Positions 33,633 to 45,679 of a stretch of 64,000 nt of DNA are shown piece by piece (position 1 is the first letter of the stretch; each line of letters opens with the position of its first letter). Position numbers and translations under genes: made by a program. The notes below the pieces were generated by a model. It saw only the letters and a program-made list of their open reading frames with translations, made no database searches and was not told the origin of the DNA. Location: NCBI GenBank assembly GCA_028583415.1, contig CM053272.1, positions 72,085,439 through 72,149,438 of the forward strand, written 5' to 3'. This stretch comes from Protea cynaroides. Lineage: Eukaryota > Streptophyta > Magnoliopsida > Proteales > Proteaceae.

Positions 33633-35936
33633 GACCCGTGTCAATCTAACCCGGTCTTACCACCTTGAACCAGGTTCACCCATCATGGTCGAGTCAAATG
33701 GACCAAGGGCGTGAAGGAGATCGAGATCCCAAGTATCAAATCGACCCAAAAATACTTAAAATAGGGGAAGGGTGTGAACACCCAGCTAAGCAGGGTTGGA
33801 CCTCCCAAAACTGAAAGTCAGACCCTCAGTTTTGGAGGGAGGGTCGGACAGCTTAAGACCCTAGGGTCGACGGGATCATCGACCCTCCCATCGACCCTCG
33901 GATCCTGTCGAATATAGAAATTAGGAAATTTCTATATTTTTCGATTGGGATTCTTTCCAAATCTTAATGGGACTTATTTATGATGTTCCTAGTCTATTTA
34001 AAGGACGTCCCTAAGCCACTTTCACTCCTTTTACAACCCTAATTGAATTGAGAGAAAGAGAGGAGAAGGAAAAGAGGAAGAAGAGAGGCAAGGAAGAGAA
34101 CCTAGCAAAAAAGGAGAAGAGTTGCAGAGAAAGATTAATCTTCTCAGGTATGGATACTAATTCCATGAGTTTATACAGACCTTAGGATAGTTATTGGAGA
34201 GAGAGTGATCTCGGAAAAACCCAAACCATCCATCCATGGTTAGGTTTTCATGGAAAATCATAGGTGGATGCATGAAAACTATTTAGATGGATTATACATG
34301 GTTTCAGACTATGGAATGGATGTAGAATGGAATGTAGGAGCAAGCCATAGGACCCCAAACGCGAAGAAAGGATTAAAAAGTGGAAATTGGACCAAAGTGC
34401 ACCAAGGGTCGCACCGAGGGTCGATGACCATCCGACCCTAGGTGTTTCTGACCATCGACCCTCAGTATTCGGGAAGTCCAGAAAGAGGGGAGGGTCGATA
34501 GACCCATCGACCCTAGCATCGACCCTAGCATCGACCCTCAGTTAACAGAATGGTTTTTAAATTCAGAATTAATTCTAATTAATTCTATCGACTTTGTTAG
34601 GTTTGCTAGCAATATAATAACATTATAACGGTGATTTTAAAGCTTGGAAAAGTATCTATTAGCAAGCTAAGGTGAGGAACCTTAACCCCAAACTAAATTG
34701 GTTAATAATAAACTGTTTTCTATTTCTTGAGTCCTATGCCATGCTTGATTCTATGCGAATATGTCTGTAATGTACATACAGCATGCCATCCAATATTTCT
34801 ATTACTTGTTCATGCATATTTATTTTATTGTTTATAACATGATGATGATGATGATGACTGGAATAGGCAAGTGCTTGTATGTGTGTGGTTGATGTGCTTG
34901 ATGCGAGCGAGTATCAGGGGAGGTGTGATGAGGACGTCAATAAACGTTAACCTTTGGCGGGTCTCAGCACTTTAGCTCTATCTCTAACTCAAGTCTTGTG
35001 CATTGGCATCGTCGTATCGCCATTACTTTAGCAGAACTATTATGTCGTAGAGTATCAGGGGAGGTGGTCTCGGTCCTTGTAGTCTCTGACTCTACCGGGG
35101 GGCCTTAGCTCTATATCTATGGACATTCTGAGGGATGCTGGGGTGAGGCCTTGGATACACTGTTTGGCATTAGGATTGGTTAGTTGCGAGCCTAGTTTGC
35201 ATCCCTCGCCAACAAGGGCTTACGTGTTGGTATGGCACTATATAGCAATAAACGTAACCTTTGTTATATAATGTTCATGGTTGGGTGCATGTGAGTTGAC
35301 GATAAACGTGATCTTCGGGTAACGTCACACACTCGTGTATAGAGCCGGAGTCAATAAACGCGACCTTTGACTACCTAAACCTTTCTATTGCATACTGCAA
35401 ACTTTAAACCGGACCAAAGATATAAATTGATTTTTGCATGCATATGTATTGTTGCATTGTTTTGGCTACTCACTGAGCCGTGATGTGTGCTCACCCCTTG
35501 ACGTCGAATATTTTTAGTTGATGATGCAGGTTATACCGTTGAAGACTATATGAACGCGTCTGCGTACGGGAACGTGGCAGCTATGGAAGTTGGAGCTGAA
35601 GATGATACGCACGACTCCTCTTGCGAGTGCAACTCGTGTGTATTTGATTAGATATTTTATAGGTTTCTTTATTTGGATTTATTAAAGACTTGTATTGATA
35701 TTTACTTATGTCTCAGTTGATACAGAATATTTTGCTATTAAATTATTAATATCATCTTAGTTTCTCAGTTCATTTTATTATAAGACTTCCGCTATTGTGT
35801 ATTTACTCTGATTATGATTATGGATGTGTATAAGTTTAGATAACGCGGGGATAACCTATTAGAGATCCTGGTTGAACCGTTGGTTATTTAGCGGTTCATC
35901 ACATCATTCTGAATAGACCAGAATTGGGGTGTGATA
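33628..35936 (+). repeat. 3' LTR of element A
   Basis: TGTAAGACCC ... GGGTGTGATA (terminal CA changed to TA). It carries all the 5' LTR landmarks, with small indels, including four CAATAAACG-type words (34937, 35246, 35298, 35350) and an extra CATCGACCCTAG unit near 34510-34540 compared with the 5' LTR. Confidence 0.95.
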
Positions 35937-36480
35937 GAGAGTGTGTGTGGATTATAGGAATCTAAATAAGGCCAGCCTCAAGGATGATTTCCCACTACTA
36001 AAGATAGACATCTTAGTTGATAACACAGCCAATCATGCACTTCTGCCTTTTATGGATGGATTCTCAGGGATAACCAAATCAAGATGGCCTCAGAAGACAA
36101 AGAGAAAACTGCCTTTACAACAGACTGGGGTACCTATTGTTACTTGATAATGCCATTTGGACTAAAGAACGCAGGAGCAACCTATTAGAGGATGGCTATG
36201 ACAGTGTTGCATGATCTGATTCATTAAAAAGTTAAAGTATTTGTGGACGATATGATTGTAAAATCACTTACCAGAGAGGACCATATTACAGCTCTGAGGA
36301 AATTCTTTGAGAGGATCAAGCAATACAAGCTTAGGCTTAACCCTCAGAAGTGTGCATTTGGGGTAACAGTAGGAAAAATGCTAGGCTCCATGTTAGTCAA
36401 AGGGGGATTGAAATCCAAGATAAAAGCGATATCAGAGATGCCACCTCCCAAAATAGAGAAAGAGATAAAAAGTTTTTTGG
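35937..36480 (+). pseudogene. B reverse transcriptase, remainder
   Basis: Resumes after GAGAG with VCVDYRNLNKASLKDDFPLL and FMDGFSG, then a frameshift. The middle (GTYCY...MPFGLKNAGATY) is in another frame with stops, followed by FVDDMIVKSLTREDH with FVDD at 36240-36251. It continues KFFERIKQYKLRLNPQKCAFG to PPKIEKEIKSFLGRLQYINR. Together with 23681-24076 it makes a complete but multiply broken RT. Confidence 0.87.
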
Positions 36481-37020
36481 GAAGGCTCCAGTACATCAAT
36501 CGGTTTATCGCATACCTCACGGCAACATGCGATCTGATTTTCAAGTTACTAAAGAAGAATCAGCCCAAGGAGTGGAACCCTCAGTGTCAGTTGGCTTTCG
36601 ACAAGATCAAAACTTATCTATCAAATCCACCAGTGCTGGCTCCACCTGTTCCTAGAGGCCATTGCTCCTTTACTTATCAGTGTTAGAAGATTCCATGGGG
36701 TCGATGATAGCCCAACATGATGACAATGGACGTACAGAAATAACAATATATTACTTAAGCAAGAAATTCGTAGGCTACTAGTTAAACTATACACCCTTGG
36801 AGAAGACATGTATGGCTCTAGTCTGGGTAACTAAAAGGTTGAGACATTACATGTTATCGTACCCTGTCATACTCATTTCAAGGATGGACCCATTGAAGTA
36901 CCTATTTGAGAAGCCAGCATTGACTGGAAGACTGGCTCGATGGCTACTATTGTTATCTGAATTTGATATCACATATGTCACACATAAATCCATAAGGGAA
37001 GTGTAATTTCAGAGCATCTG
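36481..37020 (+). pseudogene. B first RNase H
   Basis: WNPQCQLAFDKIKTYLSNPP, then a stop near 36686 and a frame carrying SMIAQHDDNGR, YYLSKKF, EKTCMALVWVTKRLRHYML and MDPLKYLFEKPALTGRLARW. This is the ordinary gypsy RNase H of Tat elements, in which catalytic residues are already poorly kept across the lineage. Confidence 0.78.
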
Positions 37021-37053
37021 TCCACTCACCCAGTCAGGGATAACCTTAGAAAC

Positions 37054-37460
37054 TTGGAAGATGTATTCCCGGATGGAGAGGTTTACATGGCCGAAGAGGA
37101 AAAGAAAGAAGATACATCGATGATGTTCTTTGACGGAGCCTCCAACTATAGAGGGTGCGGAGCTGGGGTATTACTTATAGATCCAAAAGGAGAATTCTTA
37201 CCATTTTCACTCCGATTAGAGTTCGAGTGTACAAACAATACTGCAGTGAAACTTGCATCATGGGGCTCAAAGCTGCACTTGCAATAGGCATCAAGAAGTT
37301 GAAAGTATATGGGGATTCGTCTATCGTCCTCTACCAAGTCAAAAGAGATTGGAAAACCAAGGATGAAAAATTGATACCTTATCAATAGCATGCAATTAGT
37401 TTGGCTTAGAGCTTCACAGAGATAGAGTTCGACTATTCTCCAAGGGACACAAACCAATAC
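37054..37460 (+). pseudogene. B second (archaeal-type) RNase H
   Basis: MMFFDGASNYRGCGAGVLLI, then PFSLRLEFECTNNTA; a small deletion near 37245 removes the AEYEA motif with its catalytic Glu and shifts frame. The next frame reads CIMGLKAALAIG..KLKVYGDSSIV. The extra RNase H between the first RNase H and integrase is a hallmark of Tat/Ogre elements. Element D has an intact-motif version. Confidence 0.82.
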
Positions 37461-38837
37461 GCTGATGCATTGGCCACCTTGGCTTCAATGATCAGTGGTG
37501 ATCCTATCGAATGCACAAGACCCTTGATGATAGAAAGAAGAAGGCATCCGGCATATGCAGAAGTTGATGCATTGACAGTTGATGGAAGACCTTGGTTTGC
37601 ACCCATAGTGGACTTCATTAGAGAAGGAAAATACCTTGCAAATGCTACAACAGGAGAGAAAAAGACACTAAAATGATATGCCTCACAGTTTGTCCTCTGT
37701 GAAGATATCCTATACAAGAGATCATATGATGGGGTATAATTGGTCTGTGTCGATGAAGAGCAAGCACAAACCCTCATTAAGTAGATACATCAAGGAGTTT
37801 GTGGACCGCACATAAATGCTAGGATGCTTGCAAAGAAAATCTTGAGAATAGGGTACTATTGGAACATGATGGAAACAGATTGCGCGGAGTTCGTAAAGAA
37901 GTGCCACAAATGCCAGATCTTTGCCAACCTGATACATGTACCGCCTACAGAATTGAACACTCTCAGTTCACCTTAGCCATTCTCAACTTGGGGTATAGAT
38001 GTGATCGAAAAGATTCACCCAATAGCATCAAATGGGCATGAGTTCATCTTAGTAGCCATCAAATATTTTTCCAAGTGGGTAGAAGATCAGTAATATGCTA
38101 AACTCACAGCAAATAAGGTAGCCAAGTTCCTTAAAAAGCATATCATCTATCGGCATAGGATGCCTCATGCTCTAATCTCATATCAAGGTCAACACTTTAG
38201 AGGAAAGGTACAAGAGCTGTGTGAGAAGTTTAACATCTAGAGGCATCATTCTTCCCCTTATCATCCACAGACAAATGGAGCAGTAGAAGCTGCCACAAGA
38301 ATGTCAATGTCATCCTCCAAAAAATGGCAGAAACTCATGGTGACTGGGCAGATAGGATACCATATGCATTATGGGCATACAGAACTTCTATAAGAACATC
38401 TACTGGAGCGATGCCTTACTCTTTAGTATATGGTATGGAAGCAGTACTCCCAATAGAAATAGAAGTGCCATCTCTAAGGATATTAATGGAGTCCAAAATC
38501 CCTGAAGCTGAATGGCTCCGATCTTGTTATAAGGAGTTGAACCTCATTGATGAAAGGAGAATGAAAGCCACTGACAATGTAAATAAGTACCAACAAAGAA
38601 TGGGCCACCACTTTTAATAAGAAGGTCCATATTCGTCACTTGGCAGTGGGAGAACTAGTACTAAAGGAGCAAAGAGCGCCTATCCATGACCTCAGGTGTA
38701 AATTTCGTCCAAACTGGAGTAGACCATTCGTAGTGAAAGAAATCTTACCTAGAAAGGTAGTTCGATTGACAAATCTTGATGGTGAAGAGTTACAATACCT
38801 GACCAACTTTGATCAAGTGAAACAATATCATGTCTAG
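37461..38837 (+). pseudogene. B integrase with C-terminal GPF-like module
   Basis: Linker YADALATLASMISGDPIE, zinc domain (CGPHINARMLAKKIL ... KKCHKCQ near 37800-37920), core start STWGIDVIEKIHP. The second catalytic site reads ISYQGQHF where the family has ISDxG: Asp is Tyr, so the core is dead. Then YHPQTNGAVEAA (Glu motif), ADRIPYALWAYRTSIRTSTG and a basic segment. The last block CKFRPNWSRPFVVKEILPRK matches the GPF module (Gly replaced by Arg) and ends FDQVKQYHV. Several frameshifts. Confidence 0.85.
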
Positions 38838-39560
38838 CCTCTGTACTCTTCCAAAAAAAAAAAAAAGACCTAGAGAGTGTAGTTGGTTTGTCATTCACAG
38901 AATAAAACTCGACTGTTTTGGAAGACTTTACAATAGAATTGGGTTGAATTCTCCAAAGAGGCTACTATATCCTGCCACTCAAGAATGATTTCATCATCTC
39001 ATCATAATTAAAGGAAGAACTTCCTGCTTTCTGGCTAAGCTCTTTCATCCGTTCATCTATCAAATGGATTTTTCAAGAGTCGTATATCGAGCCCAACTTT
39101 TACATCTTTTGATATCGACCCTAGTGGGCATGTCAATCTGAAAATAATGATAATGATAAATCTGGCTAGAACTCTTATCTGTCGTTCATTACATTCAACA
39201 GCATCCGAAGATTCCAAAGAGCCCTTCCTTCTCAAGCCCATAAGGTGGTATCTCTCCGGAGGGATCGACCATTCTACATAAATAACCAAAAGATCCTCCT
39301 GATGGGAAACTCATCTGGATAGCTTCTTAACAGTCGAGTTTGGCCTTTATCCTCACTACCTATCTTTTGACTTAGAAACTTAGGCCCAGACAAGGTCATG
39401 CATATGCACATATTTCATGCACAACTCACTAAGATTTTCAATGTGTCTAACAATTACAATGTAAGAAAGTTCTAATGATTTCCCTACTAATTTTGTTGTA
39501 GGTCGGGATTTTCTACAGGTCAACTTTGGTAAGCACTCTAAAGCTTTTACTTGTCAAACA
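38838..39560 (+). other. B region between integrase and accessory ORF
   Basis: About 720 bp without a supported gene. Contains a 14-A run (38853-38866). I see no LTR terminus or RNA gene in it. Confidence 0.5.
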
Positions 39561-40545
39561 CCATGGTGAAGATGGATTGAGCATTGAAGAATTGGAATTG
39601 GCATATGGAATTCACTGAAAATCATTTATTCTTAGAGAAAATTCACTTAGACGTCCTCCTTCAAATGATGACAGTAAAATTGTGCCCAGGTTTACTAAAA
39701 GCAGCTATTCAGTGCTAGGATCCAATAGCTCATGTATTCAGGTTTGGTGAAGCCGAATTGTGCCCTACTATTGAAGAATTTAGAGCATGTCTCCTTTATC
39801 CACAAAAAAGAAAGATGTTTAAACCATCCCCTAAGAGTGATTATAAGCAGAGAATAAGAGACTTCTTTGGCTGGAATGAAAAAGAAACAAGATTGTTTAT
39901 TCAAGACCAAAGATTAAATTATAACCCATGATAGATACCTATGCACAGAAAGAGCCTACACGTGATGAAGCAAAAACATGGAGGAGACGAGTCTATCTAT
40001 ATTGCATCATTGCTCGAACATTACTGTAGAGTCAAGAAGCTACAGGATTCCCTAACATTATTGATCTCATCGGACTTGTAGAGTGTCAAGGAGATATCAT
40101 ACCTACTGTGTTAACAGAGACTCTGAGGGGACTGCATCTTGCAGTAAATCTACAAGGCAGGTACCATTTAAAGAAGTTCAATGGATCATTATACTTGCTT
40201 CAAATTTGGTTAGTTGAAAGGTTGGGTCTGGTAGAGGAACTCAGAGCACCAAGTCTTGATCGTCATCATCTAGTAAAGAGAGCAGACCCTACTGTATCTC
40301 AAGTTGACACAGATTAGCTATTACGTCTTAAGCAAAAGACCATTTCAAGCATCAGATGGAAATATAGTTGGTGGAATGCAGAGAAAGTTATTACAAACAC
40401 CCCAGGCAGTGCAGATGTTCAGATTATGGGTTTGACATACACTTCATTTTATTCATCTGAAAGGCTATTCCATCAATATGGGGCATTGAGAGATATCAAG
40501 ATATCAATAAGGGAACAGATTTTGAAGCACCTAAAGAACTAAGCC
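39560..40545 (+). pseudogene. Decayed accessory ORF downstream of B pol (plant-mobile-domain-like)
   Basis: Two or three frames joined by shifts give a coherent protein: FTENHLFLEKIHLDVLL, then PIAHVFRFGEAELCPTIEEF, KPSPKSDYKQRIRDFFGW, and after a frame change EATGFPNIIDLIGLVECQGD, IIPTVLTETLRGLHLAVNLQ, KKFNGSLYLLQIWLVERLGL and DRHHLVKR. The HVFRFG...CPTIEEF and SLYLLQIWLVERLGL patterns resemble the plant domain DUF7745, related to the plant mobile domain, which often travels with retroelements. It lies sense and 3' of integrase, separate in type and place from the antisense ORF of element A. Many stops. Role unknown. Confidence 0.6.
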
Positions 40546-40886
40546 ATGACCTGGTCGAGGCTATTGCTAGCGGATGGGATAAGCGGACTCTTTAGTGTAT
40601 TTGAACACTCATTTAGTGTTTTGATCCAGTCATTTCCTTTAAAGCTATGTAAGCAGAAAAAATTTATGACCCAGTGAGAACCATTTCAATTTCTATTTGT
40701 CCTCCCAAATTTCATTTGGAGTATGCATGCTAATAGAGTCATTTGTTTTTAATGTACATGATTTGTGTGATGATGGTTGCTAGTCCTGATGTTACTGTAT
40801 TTGACATGTTATATGCATTAATGTTGAGTGGTTTGATGATCTTACCATTTTGAATTTCGTCTCTCCAATATGAGAGGCAAAAATGC
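40546..40886 (+). other. B non-coding tail before element E
   Basis: About 340 bp with no gene seen. The last five bases, AATGC (40882-40886), should be the target duplication of element E, whose partner lies outside the window. Confidence 0.45.
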
Positions 40887-43219
40887 TGTTACACCCCAAT
40901 TCTGGTCTAAGTGTAATGAACTGTCAATAAACCAAAGGTTCAACCAGGATCTCGTATAGGTCGTACACACCATATCAAACCACACGTGCATTTCACAATA
41001 ATAATTAGAGGTAATAAATAAATAAATAAAAGTCTTATAGATAATGAACTGTATCTAACAATGATAAATAATTACTTAATCCAGTTATCTTTAAACGACT
41101 CAAGAGATAAAAGTAAATAATCCATTACATGTTCCAATAATCAAATATAATTAAACTAATCGAATATTCATTGGTTGCACTCGCATGATGAATCATGCGC
41201 ATCTTCAACAGTTTCTACGTCCATGGCCGCAACGTGTCCATACATCGACGCATTCATATAATCTTCAATAGTAAGACTTGCATCATCAACTAAAATATTC
41301 GACATCGAAAGGGTGAGCACACATCATGACTTAGTGAGCAAACAAAACAATGCAACAAACATATACATGCATTCAATTCATATCTTTGGTCTGGTTTTTA
41401 AGTTTGCAATATGCTATAGAAAGTTTTGGTGACCCCCACACCTCTATACACAAGTAAGTGAATCCGTCCAATGGATCAAACACCATTGCCATCCCACATG
41501 CACCCACCATGGAATAGAGATAGAGCTAAAGTGTTCGGATCAAACACCGCCAACACTTCCCTTAATGCCCTACCCATACCAACACGTAAGCCCCTATTAG
41601 TGAGGGCTTGCAAACTGGGCTCGCAACTAACCAATCCTAAATGTCATCTGGTGTATCCAAGGCTTCACCCCAACATCCCTTAATATGTCCATAGAGATAG
41701 AGCTAAGGCCCCCCGGTAGAGTCGAAAACTATACGGTTCAAGACCACTTCCCCTGATGCCCTGTGACGTAATAGTTCTGCTAAGGTAATGATGATACGAC
41801 GATGTCAGTGGGTAACACTTGAGTAGAGATAGAGCTAGAGTCTGGTGACCAGGTCAAGACCACCATGCCATGTCCTCCCCTTGATGCTCCACTTATATCA
41901 AGCACACTAACCACACAAACATAATCATATGCCAATTCCTAGCATCATCATCATCATCATCATATTATAAATAGACAGAAATAAATATGCATGAGCAGTA
42001 ATAGTAAGAATATTGGATGACATGTGAAATGCACGTTACAAATATACAAGCATAGAATCAGTCATGACATTGGACTCAAATAAATAAACAGTTTGTTATT
42101 ATCCAATTAATTTAGGTCTTGTTCCCTCACCTGTTAGCAAGTTTGCTCTCCTTCCAAACCTTGCAATTCTCTTTCAACCAATTTAACAATCTAAAAGTTA
42201 TATGAATTTAAGTTAGGGTTCATATGTAACATGTTACAGTAGTCAAAATCAAAATAGAGTAGTGATATGTGTCTGATTGGTCCTATGGTCTCATATTGTG
42301 TCGACCTTACTGCCTACGGACAATACCCTACGATCGCATATGGTGCGACCATAGCTGCAATCATATGGTTTTTGAAATCTACCCGAATGCCTATGGTTGA
42401 TCTTCTGGTCATGTTGGTCATACTATATTTGACCGTAGCTGCGACCTTGAGATTTTTGGTCATAAACTACATGCAATTTGAGTTCTTCCTGGGTCAATTC
42501 CTCTACTCTTCAATTGGGTTTATCCTAAGGTCATTCTATGGCCATCATTAGTAGTTTTTTATCAACCTTTATCATCAAACTCATCCCTCATGGTTATCCT
42601 TGGGATTTTCTCAAGGAATCACATAGATCATAATATGTTGATATCTCCTAACCTCTATAGAAGTTTTATTCCTTAGAGTTTACATCTCCAGAGATTAGGT
42701 TCATACCATTGCCTATGATAAAGAGCCAATCTCTTCTCAGTAAAATCCTCTCCTTGGCCTTTTCTTCTTCTCTTTCTCTTCCTTCTCTTCCCTTCTCTTT
42801 CTCTATGGTTTACTAATGTTCTAAAAGAGTGAAGAAAGGCCGAGGGACGTCCTTTATATAGAGGAAAACTCTTCATATAGAGTCCTCTTTCAATTAGGAA
42901 AGAACTCCTCAAATTAGGAAAGTTCCCAACTCAGAGTTTGATCTGGGGTCTCACGGTCGATGGCTACGATTGCAGAAGCCATCGACCGTAGGGTCAAAAT
43001 CATCGATCGTGGGGTCCTGGATCCGAGATCTTCATTTTTACCATATGGTTGACCATACCTACCCAAGTACCGACCATATGCATACAGTTTTGGGTGTTGA
43101 GTCGATTTTTATTCCTGGTTTGTGATCCATCTTCACACGATCGGTCTACTTGGTCCAGCTATGATGGGAAGACCTGGCACAACACAGTTAGACCAAGTTA
43201 GTGGTGTGCGGGTCTAACA
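40887..43219 (-). repeat. 3' LTR of element E
   Basis: 2333 bp, plus-strand ends TGTTACACCCC and GGTCTAACA. Landmarks match element L: ATGATG-type run (about 41945-41963, inverted), three AGAGATAGAGCT words, GACCRTAG/GGTCGA word clusters (42268-42440, 42945-43090), and minus-strand TATATAAAGGACGTCCCT near 42844-42861. Confidence 0.9.
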
Positions 43220-43245
43220 ACTCCCCGCCCCCCCCCCCCCCCCTT
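43220..43245 (-). other. Polypurine tract of E with long G run
   Basis: On the minus strand a run of 16 G, then CGGGGAGT, abuts the LTR start TGTTAG. Elements A and G have only six G. Confidence 0.85.
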
Positions 43246-44600
43246 ATATAAATTTCATCCTCGAAATTTACACATACCTTTAGAGTCGAACAGGTGGGGA
43301 TATTGCTTCCGCATAGCGTTTTCTTCTTCCCATGTAATTTCTTCCACGTTTTGGCTTCTCCAAGTAACTTTAACATAGTAAATGTCACAGTTGCGAAGAC
43401 GTAGAACCTTCCGACTAGTGATTTCAAAGGTACTACTTCAAACGTCAAGTCTTCAGTTAAATCCGGTGGATCCGTTGTTAACATGTGTGTTGGATCTCTC
43501 ACATACTTCTTCACTTGTAAGACATGGAATACATCATGTACACTAGACATTGATGGTGGTATTTCTAACTGATATGCTACCTTTCCACGCCTTGCCAGAA
43601 TCGCATAAGGTCCAATATATCTAGGACATAGTTTTCCCTTCTATCCAAACCTTTTTAAACCGCACATAGAAGATATTTTCAGAAATACTTTATCACCTAT
43701 GGTAAATTCAAGATCTCTTCGTCGATTGTCCGCATATTGCTTCTAACGGTTCTGAGCTGTTCCGACTCTTTCCTTGATGATGTCGACTACTCGACATGTC
43801 TCTTCAACAAACTCTGGTCCAATAACACTATGCTCTCCAACTTTGTTCCAAAACAAAGGAGTTCGACACTTTCTACCATATAGTGCTTCATAGGTTGACA
43901 TCTGTATTGTAGCTTGATAGTTGTCGTCATAAGCGAACTCGACCAATGGTAACTTCTCATCCCATGATCCCTTAAAATCAATTACACAAGCTCAGAGCAT
44001 GTCTTCTAAAATTTGAATGGTGCGCTCTGACTGTCCTTCTGTCTGAGGATGGAATGCGATGCTAAACTTCAATGTTGTACCCATAGCCTTCTGTAATCTT
44101 TCCCAAAACTTTGTGGTAAAGCGTAGGTCTCTGTCGGACACAATGCTTTCAGGTACACTATGTAATCAGACAATATTATCCACATATAGCTTAGCTAACC
44201 TTTCTAGTGTATATTGAGATCATATAGCTATGAAACGAGCTATCTTAGTCAAACGATCTACGATCACCCAGACTACGTCAACTACTCTTAATGTCAAAGG
44301 TAACCCGGTAATGAAGTCCATAGTGATACAGTCCCATTTCCATGCTAGTTCTTGTAGTGGTTGCAATAATCCTGTTGGCCTTACCTTTTAACCTTTACCC
44401 ACTGACAATTCAAGCATTGTGACACAAACTTAGCTACATCTGGTTTCATTCCCCTCCACCAGTATAGTTTCTTTAGATCATAATAAATCTTTGTACTCCC
44501 AGGATGTACCGAATAAGCAGTGGTATGGGCTTCCTTCATTAGTCTGTGTCTAATATCTAAGTCTTCACTTTCAGGGACACATACTCTCCCTTTGTATCGT
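43246..44600 (-). pseudogene. E integrase and chromodomain remnant
   Basis: Reading leftwards from 44600: VLRYKGRVCVPESEDLDIRH, zinc domain (KEAHTT...HPGSTK...QCLNCQ, about 44540-44405), a core with stops (44000-44390), YEALYGRKCRTPLFWNKVGE, then MSSVHDVFHVLQVKKYVRDP (from 43550), a frameshift and the decayed chromodomain region. The frame is lost several times. Confidence 0.83.
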
Positions 44601-45011
44601 AATACTTTAAGCACCCCATTTTTGCCATTTCCAACTGAACAAAGTCCTACTAGTGTGTGGACCACAAAGGAATAAAGATAAGTAAAAATTTGGGTTTTGA
44701 CTACGACCTCGAGGTAGTTTTCGGTGGGTCCCATAATAAGGTCACAGGCCGTAATCTGCATGGTTGCATAGGTCATGGAATTATCTTCAAAATGAGACTA
44801 GAATTGCTCAATTATGATATCAAATGAAGAAGATGTGATCATTTTAGTCGGATGATACGTACAAGGGAGGTTTTTGAAATTATCATAAATAATCCCAGGG
44901 GCTTTCATGCAAATTATCGTAAGTTGGATTGTTTGAATTTTAAATCATCATATCTTGATCATCCGACATCTGAATCATATGGTTTAAGTACCATTATTCC
45001 TTATTTTTAGT

Positions 45012-45410
45012 CATCTTCAAAGTGGACGTGAAAAATCCCGGGTAGAAGTCACCAGTGGGCCCCATGCAAGCTTTCATACAAAATTATCGTTAGAACTTCA
45101 AAGCTTCATATCTTTTCTGTTCTATGTCAGATTCAGATGATTCCAAGGCCATTGTTCTTCATTTGTGATGTCCTACAAAGTGGATGTGGAAAATCTCGGG
45201 TAGAAGTCTCCAGAGGGTCCCATGCAGAATGGTCAGCCAAATTATCGATAATTGGTCCGCTTAAACTTCAAAAATTTATAAGTTGACCATTTTATTTCCA
45301 AATGAGGTGATTCAAGTTCCTATATTCCTCATTTTTTGTGTTCTACAAAGTGAACATAGAAAATTTGGAATAGAGGCTATCGAAAATTCTGTGCAGAATA
45401 ATAGTGGAAA
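45012..45410. repeat. 160-bp tandem repeat, three units
   Basis: Units start TTCAAAGTGGACGTG or CTACAAAGTGRAYRT at 45012, 45175 and 45343 (spacing about 163-168 bp). The D LTR has four units. Confidence 0.8.
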
Positions 45411-45679
45411 TGGCTCATGAAATGATAGAGAGAAAACCCAGTTAATTCCAGTCAATCCAGTCAACCCAGCTCAACCCAAGCCAGTTTTGGCCCAACTCAG
45501 CTCAACCCATATCAGTTTAACTCAGTCAGCCCAAGCCAGTCTCAATCCGTTTCGAATCAGTTCATCCATGTGCATAGTATTTATATATATTATATATTGT
45601 ATACTATATATATATATATGTATATTATTAAACATATGTGTATATATGTATATAATATATATTATTATATATAAATGAT

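Larger units (their letters stand above)
24077..35936 (+). mobile_element. Complete chromovirus A (Tekay-like), nested in B
   Basis: 11,860 bp, flanked by GAGAG at 24072-24076 and 35937-35941. Plus strand order: 5' LTR (2274 bp), perfect initiator-Met primer site, antisense accessory ORF, GACCCTC-word region, gag, PR, RT, RNase H, integrase, chromodomain, purine tract, 3' LTR (2309 bp). The two LTRs are nearly identical over long stretches, so insertion is comparatively recent. Five to seven discrete lesions remain: a gag frameshift and two TAGs, a TAA between gag and PR, a 2-base loss in RT, a 1-base loss in RNase H and a TAG in integrase. All catalytic residues I checked are intact, so it could be mobilised only in trans. 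Confidence 0.95.
22190..40886 (+). mobile_element. Tat/Ogre-type element B, truncated and split
   Basis: Plus-strand Ty3/gypsy element of the Tat/Ogre lineage, broken in two by element A: 22190-24076 and 35937-40886. It enters abruptly in the protease, with no LTR, primer site or gag on the left. Order: PR, linker, RT start, (A), RT end, RNase H, second RNase H, integrase, non-coding stretch, a decayed accessory ORF, then interruption by element E at 40887. It is closely related to element D throughout. Lineage rests on the FMDGFSGYNQIKMAPED-type RT motif, the dual RNase H and the absence of a chromodomain. No LTR of B lies in the window. Confidence 0.82.

Noticed and set aside
38853..38866. 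14-A run after B pol as a LINE or processed-gene tail
   Set aside because: No target duplication or LINE/SINE body is visible; it lies in the collinear 3' region of element B.
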